NCBI GenBank assembly: GCA_021298935.1
Contig: JAJTHR010000117.1
Location: 1-15,476, forward strand
Direction: 5' to 3'
Length of the DNA: 15,476 nt
From: Parachlamydia sp.
GTDB taxonomy: Bacteria; Chlamydiota; Chlamydiia; Chlamydiales; Parachlamydiaceae
Part shown: positions 12,854-15,476 of the stretch, in pieces
How the letters are laid out: every line of letters begins with the position of its first letter
Numbering within the stretch: position 1 is the first letter of the stretch
Notes under the pieces: model-generated
Told to the model about the DNA's origin: nothing
The model's input: only the letters and a program-made list of their open reading frames with translations
The model's database searches: none
Made by a program: the position numbers and the translations under genes

Positions 12854-14230
12854 ATGGAATTTATTCATCAACCTTACATCCCTGGAGAAACAATCGCTGC
12901 CATTGCCACGCCGCCGGGCGAAGGAGGCGTAGCGATTATACGCATTTCCGGTCGGGAAGCCTTAAGCATTGCCGATCAGGTTTTTTCCGGGCCGGTTTTG
13001 GATTACAAAACTCACACAGCCCATTATGGGCAGGTGCGCAATCGGCAAGGCATGCCCATCGACAATGCTTTACTTCTCGTCATGCTGGCACCCCGCTCAT
13101 ATACAGGTGAAAACACGGTCGAGATCCATTGCCATGGGGGCTCCCTGATCACTAGACGGGTGCTCGAAACAGTGCTTGAAGCAGGCGCGCGGGCCGCCCT
13201 TCCGGGCGAATTCACCTTTAATGCCTATATGAATGGCAAACTTGATCTTTCTCAAGCGGAGGCTGTCCAGGAACTGATCTGTGCCAAAAATGAAAAAGCG
13301 CTGGATGCCGCTGAAAACCAGCTGAAAGGGTCACTTTCCCGCAAAGTCGAGACATTTCAAAGCCACCTGACCGAAATTGCCGCTATCCTGGAGGCCTGGG
13401 TTGATTTTCCGGAAGAGGGGTTGGAATTTGCTACGATGGAAGAGCTGAATGAAAGCATGGACCAAATCGCAAAAGAGATGGGGCGGCTGGTTGCCACTTT
13501 CCATGATGGCAAAATCCTCCATGATGGCCTCTCACTTTGCCTGGTCGGATGCCCCAATGTTGGAAAGTCCTCCTTGATGAACGCCCTTCTGGATAAAGAC
13601 CGCGCCATCGTTTCACCCATTCCGGGAACGACCCGCGATGTGCTTGAAGATCACTTACGGCTTAACGGTATTAACATTAAACTCAGCGACACAGCCGGCA
13701 TTCGCGAGGCCTTTGAGAGCATTGAGCAGGAAGGGATCGTGCGTACAAAAAAAGCGATGCAGGAAGCCGACCTAATTTTACTGGTTTTAGATGCCCATCA
13801 AGGGATAACGACAGAAGATGGCCAGCTATTGGATCAGGTTCCGTTAGAAAAAACCATTATTGTATGGAATAAGATCGATTTGCGGAATGAGTCACTGGAA
13901 GCCATTGAGGCTCCCTATGTTGTCCGCCTCTCTGCAAAAAACAGGGAGGGATTGGATCGTTTGCATGAGATGATCGATCAAGTGATTTGGAAATATGGCC
14001 CTCCTTCTAAAGAAGAAATCGTCATCACCAATATCCGCCATAAAGAAGCCCTGACCCAAGCAATTGAATTCATTAGAAAGGTCCAAGATGGCTTAAGAAA
14101 TGATGTGTCCCCTGAATTTTTAACGCTCGACATGCGTGGAGCACTGCTTAATTTAGGAAAAATAATCGGCACCAATATTTCAGAAGACATATTATCCGCC
14201 ATCTTCTCAAAATTTTGCATTGGCAAATAA
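12854..14230 (+). CDS. mnmE: tRNA modification GTPase MnmE (TrmE/ThdF)
   Basis: With MnmG, MnmE installs the cmnm5/nm5 group on wobble uridine 34 of certain tRNAs. It is cytosolic and forms a dimer. From the ATG at 12854 the protein has 458 residues. The N-terminal folate-binding domain holds ETIAAIATPPGEGGVAIIRI (12-31). The inserted Ras-like G domain has GCPNVGKSS (232-240, P-loop), TTRD (259-262), DTAG (279-282) and NKID (339-342). The C-terminal motif FCIGK (454-458) carries the Cys needed for modification. I chose 12854 because the near-consensus promoter predicts a transcript start beyond the alternative ATG at 12845, which would add three residues. Neither has a Shine-Dalgarno. nth follows with a 2-nt gap, and the pair appears to be one transcription unit. 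Confidence 0.95.
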   Translation: MEFIHQPYIPGETIAAIATPPGEGGVAIIRISGREALSIADQVFSGPVLDYKTHTAHYGQVRNRQGMPIDNALLLVMLAPRSYTGENTVEIHCHGGSLITRRVLETVLEAGARAALPGEFTFNAYMNGKLDLSQAEAVQELICAKNEKALDAAENQLKGSLSRKVETFQSHLTEIAAILEAWVDFPEEGLEFATMEELNESMDQIAKEMGRLVATFHDGKILHDGLSLCLVGCPNVGKSSLMNALLDKDRAIVSPIPGTTRDVLEDHLRLNGINIKLSDTAGIREAFESIEQEGIVRTKKAMQEADLILLVLDAHQGITTEDGQLLDQVPLEKTIIVWNKIDLRNESLEAIEAPYVVRLSAKNREGLDRLHEMIDQVIWKYGPPSKEEIVITNIRHKEALTQAIEFIRKVQDGLRNDVSPEFLTLDMRGALLNLGKIIGTNISEDILSAIFSKFCIGK

Positions 14231-14232
14231 GG

Positions 14233-14844
14233 ATGATCATTAAAAAAATCAGCAAAATCCTGAACACCCTTTATCCCGAGCCTGCCATTCCGCTGCAGCA
14301 TTCAAGCCCCTACACCCTCCTCATCGCAGTCCTCCTTTCCGCCCACTGCACCGATGCACGCGTCAACCTGGTCACCCCCGCCCTCTTTGCCAAAGCCTCA
14401 ACCCCTGAGGAGATGATCACCCTCACACCTTCAGAAATAGAAGCGATCATCCGCACATGCGGACTCGGGCCCACAAAATCCAAAGCAATTTGGGAACTAT
14501 CAAAAATACTTGTAGACAGCTATCAGGGACAAGTACCCGACACTTTTATGGCTTTAGAAGCCTTGCCGGGGGTGGGGCACAAAACAGCCTCCGTGGTGAT
14601 GTCGCAAGCTTTCCATCAGGCTGCCTTTCCCGTCGACACACATATCCACCGCTGTGCTAAACGATGGGGCCTGACCTCCGGTAAAAATGTAAAGGAAACG
14701 GAGAAGGACCTGAAAGCCCTTTTCCCTAAAAAGGATTGGAACAGGCTGCATTTGCAGATCATTTACTTTGGAAGGGAATACTGCCAGGCAAGAAAGCATG
14801 AAGTCTCCCTTTGCCCCATCTGCTCAATCGTTAAACGTGTTTGA
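14233..14844 (+). CDS. nth: Endonuclease III (DNA glycosylase/AP lyase) with atypical cluster region
   Basis: Base-excision repair enzyme that removes oxidised pyrimidines and cleaves at abasic sites. It has 203 residues from the ATG at 14233. A TTG at 14215 inside mnmE would add six residues but offers no better ribosome binding site. The helix-hairpin-helix is LPGVGHKTASVV (111-122) with catalytic Lys117, and the active-site Asp is in VDTHIHR (134-140, Asp135). The expected C-x6-C-x2-C-x5-C [4Fe-4S] motif is not met: Cys184, Cys194 and Cys197 are present, while the positions equivalent to the second and fourth ligands are Val and absent. The cluster may be lost or differently ligated. The mnmE-nth order is familiar from other chlamydiae. 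A terminator overlaps its last codons. Confidence 0.9.
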   Translation: MIIKKISKILNTLYPEPAIPLQHSSPYTLLIAVLLSAHCTDARVNLVTPALFAKASTPEEMITLTPSEIEAIIRTCGLGPTKSKAIWELSKILVDSYQGQVPDTFMALEALPGVGHKTASVVMSQAFHQAAFPVDTHIHRCAKRWGLTSGKNVKETEKDLKALFPKKDWNRLHLQIIYFGREYCQARKHEVSLCPICSIVKRV

Positions 14845-14852
14845 GCATTTTT
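14821..14852 (+). terminator. Intrinsic terminator embedded in the end of nth
   Basis: TGCTCAA (14821-14827) and TTGAGCA (14841-14847) form a 7-bp stem, with a small CGT/ACG stem possible in the loop, followed directly by five T (14848-14852). The nth stop codon TGA (14842-14844) lies in the downstream arm. Confidence 0.65.
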
Positions 14853-15249
14853 ACGTTATACGCATGTTATGCGTTGATGCAAAAGGATTATAAATATGAT
14901 GATACATTGTTGAATATTTGTAAGTGTATAAAGAATAACATGTTCCAACGACAGGAATGGCTTGAATAAGACTTGTGCATACTCTTGAAAGTGCAGTCAC
15001 AAAGCTTCCATGATTATAATATTTGAACACGGTGATAAATTGATCTTTCGTTTTTTCATCCAAATGGCCAATTCCAGAAATTAAACTTTCTAAATTTTCT
15101 TCAATCTCTTCATCTAAATTTTTAAAAAATTTTGTAACCAAAGTATCTATCGTGTTTATTAAATGAAAAAGTGCTGCTGATATTCCCACGACTTGCTGCA
15201 CGAGAGGAAATATACACGCAAAGTCGACCCATGTGCTCATGCGTTCCAT
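14851..15249 (-). CDS. Small hypothetical protein with two hydrophobic segments
   Basis: 132 residues that I do not recognise. A hydrophobic stretch lies at about 8-40 and a second at about 85-107 (ALSRVCTSLIQAIPVVGTCY), separated by an acidic, probably helical region (about 43-72). The IPVVGTCYSL segment resembles short hydrophobic motifs I recall in many hypothetical chlamydial proteins, some of which may reach host-derived membranes, but this is only suggestive. No signal peptide with a clear cleavage site is visible. The ATG at 15249 has AAGGA about 10 nt upstream. The gene is AT-rich, converges on nth with a 6-nt gap, and has the second MITE-like element 91 bp upstream of its start. Confidence 0.55.
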   Translation of the reverse strand: MERMSTWVDFACIFPLVQQVVGISAALFHLINTIDTLVTKFFKNLDEEIEENLESLISGIGHLDEKTKDQFITVFKYYNHGSFVTALSRVCTSLIQAIPVVGTCYSLYTYKYSTMYHHIYNPFASTHNMRIT

Positions 15250-15340
15250 TTAAAATAGATCCTTTTAAAAAATTACAATCAGAATAAATTAATTTTATTT
15301 AAACTACCATTAAATTAGTAATATACATGAATTGTTATTA

Positions 15341-15476
15341 TACCATTTCCCAAAAATAAAACCATAAAGTTGACTTGTCAGCGCTTCAGATTTAAAAGAT
15401 CTTTTCGAAGTTGATATCTTTGAATATCAACAAGGAGAGATCTTTTAAAGATGAAGGTGATCACAAGTCAAATTTA
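15341..15476. mobile_element. 160-bp MITE-like element, copy 2 (cut by window end)
   Basis: Inverted copy of the element at 3635-3794. Over the roughly 136 bp visible it matches the reverse complement of copy 1 with a single difference, in the GATTT-A/G-AAAG segment near 15395. It is preceded by TTA (15338-15340), as are both ends of copy 1 when read outward. It carries the same AAGGAGAG plus ATG (15451), which opens a frame running off the window. The remaining roughly 24 bp should lie just beyond the right edge. Confidence 0.8.

Noticed and set aside
14856..14874. ACGCAT/ATGCGT hairpin near the end of the small hypothetical gene
   Set aside because: It is a 6-bp stem within the coding end of the minus-strand gene with no T-run, too weak to call. 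The terminator at 14821-14852 is clearer.
1..15476. tRNA, rRNA, CRISPR array, riboswitch or prophage genes
   Set aside because: I looked for tRNA T-arm patterns, regularly spaced repeats, and integrase or phage-structural proteins, and found none that hold up.

Overview
The window reads as chromosomal DNA of an environmental (amoeba-associated, Parachlamydia-like) member of the Chlamydiae. This rests on recalled family knowledge and not on a search. The core set of an aspartate/aromatic aminotransferase next to MreC, and of phosphatidylserine decarboxylase (psd) near mnmE and nth, resembles chlamydial gene order as I remember it. It sits beside genes that the small pathogenic chlamydiae generally lack: oxygen-dependent HemF, a beta-carbonic anhydrase, a YjbH-type outer-membrane protein, and an archaeal/plant-type D-aminoacyl-tRNA deacylase homologue. 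Intergenic DNA is AT-rich and carries several long palindromic elements. No tRNA, rRNA or CRISPR was seen.

Layout. Positions 1-231 are non-coding, with a long imperfect inverted repeat at the left edge. Positions 232-3363 hold a tight co-directional cluster: aminotransferase (tyrB), mreC (1-nt gap) and a family 2 glycosyltransferase (ATGA overlap), closed by a strong hairpin. Positions 3364-3794 have no convincing gene. They hold a 160-bp imperfect palindrome followed by a 160-bp MITE-like element with terminal inverted repeats, abutting the stop codon of the next gene. Positions 3795-5277 (minus strand) hold hemF followed by a small outer-membrane beta-barrel gene. A carbonic anhydrase (minus) and a large YjbH-like gene (plus) are divergent, and yjbH converges on psd with a 20-bp tail overlap.

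Positions 9321-12844 look like an accessory block between psd and mnmE. It contains a divergent DTD2-like D-aminoacyl-tRNA deacylase in an operon with a GntR/FCD regulator, with two regulator-like operator palindromes exactly 21 bp apart in the promoter. It also contains an AT-rich DUF1778/GNAT (TacA/TacT-type) toxin-antitoxin pair with a near-perfect palindrome over its -10 box. Last comes a minus-strand membrane protein that looks like a diverged three-repeat mitochondrial-carrier protein. The core pair mnmE and nth follows, with a terminator embedded in the end of nth, then a small hypothetical membrane protein. A second, inverted copy of the MITE-like element begins at 15341 and is cut by the window end.

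The strongest leads are the 1-mismatch inverted pair of 160-bp elements, which carry their own Shine-Dalgarno and ATG reading outward; the DTD2-like/GntR operon with its two-site operator; the mitochondrial-carrier-like protein; a likely leaderless mnmE transcript; and an Nth lacking the canonical four-cysteine cluster spacing.
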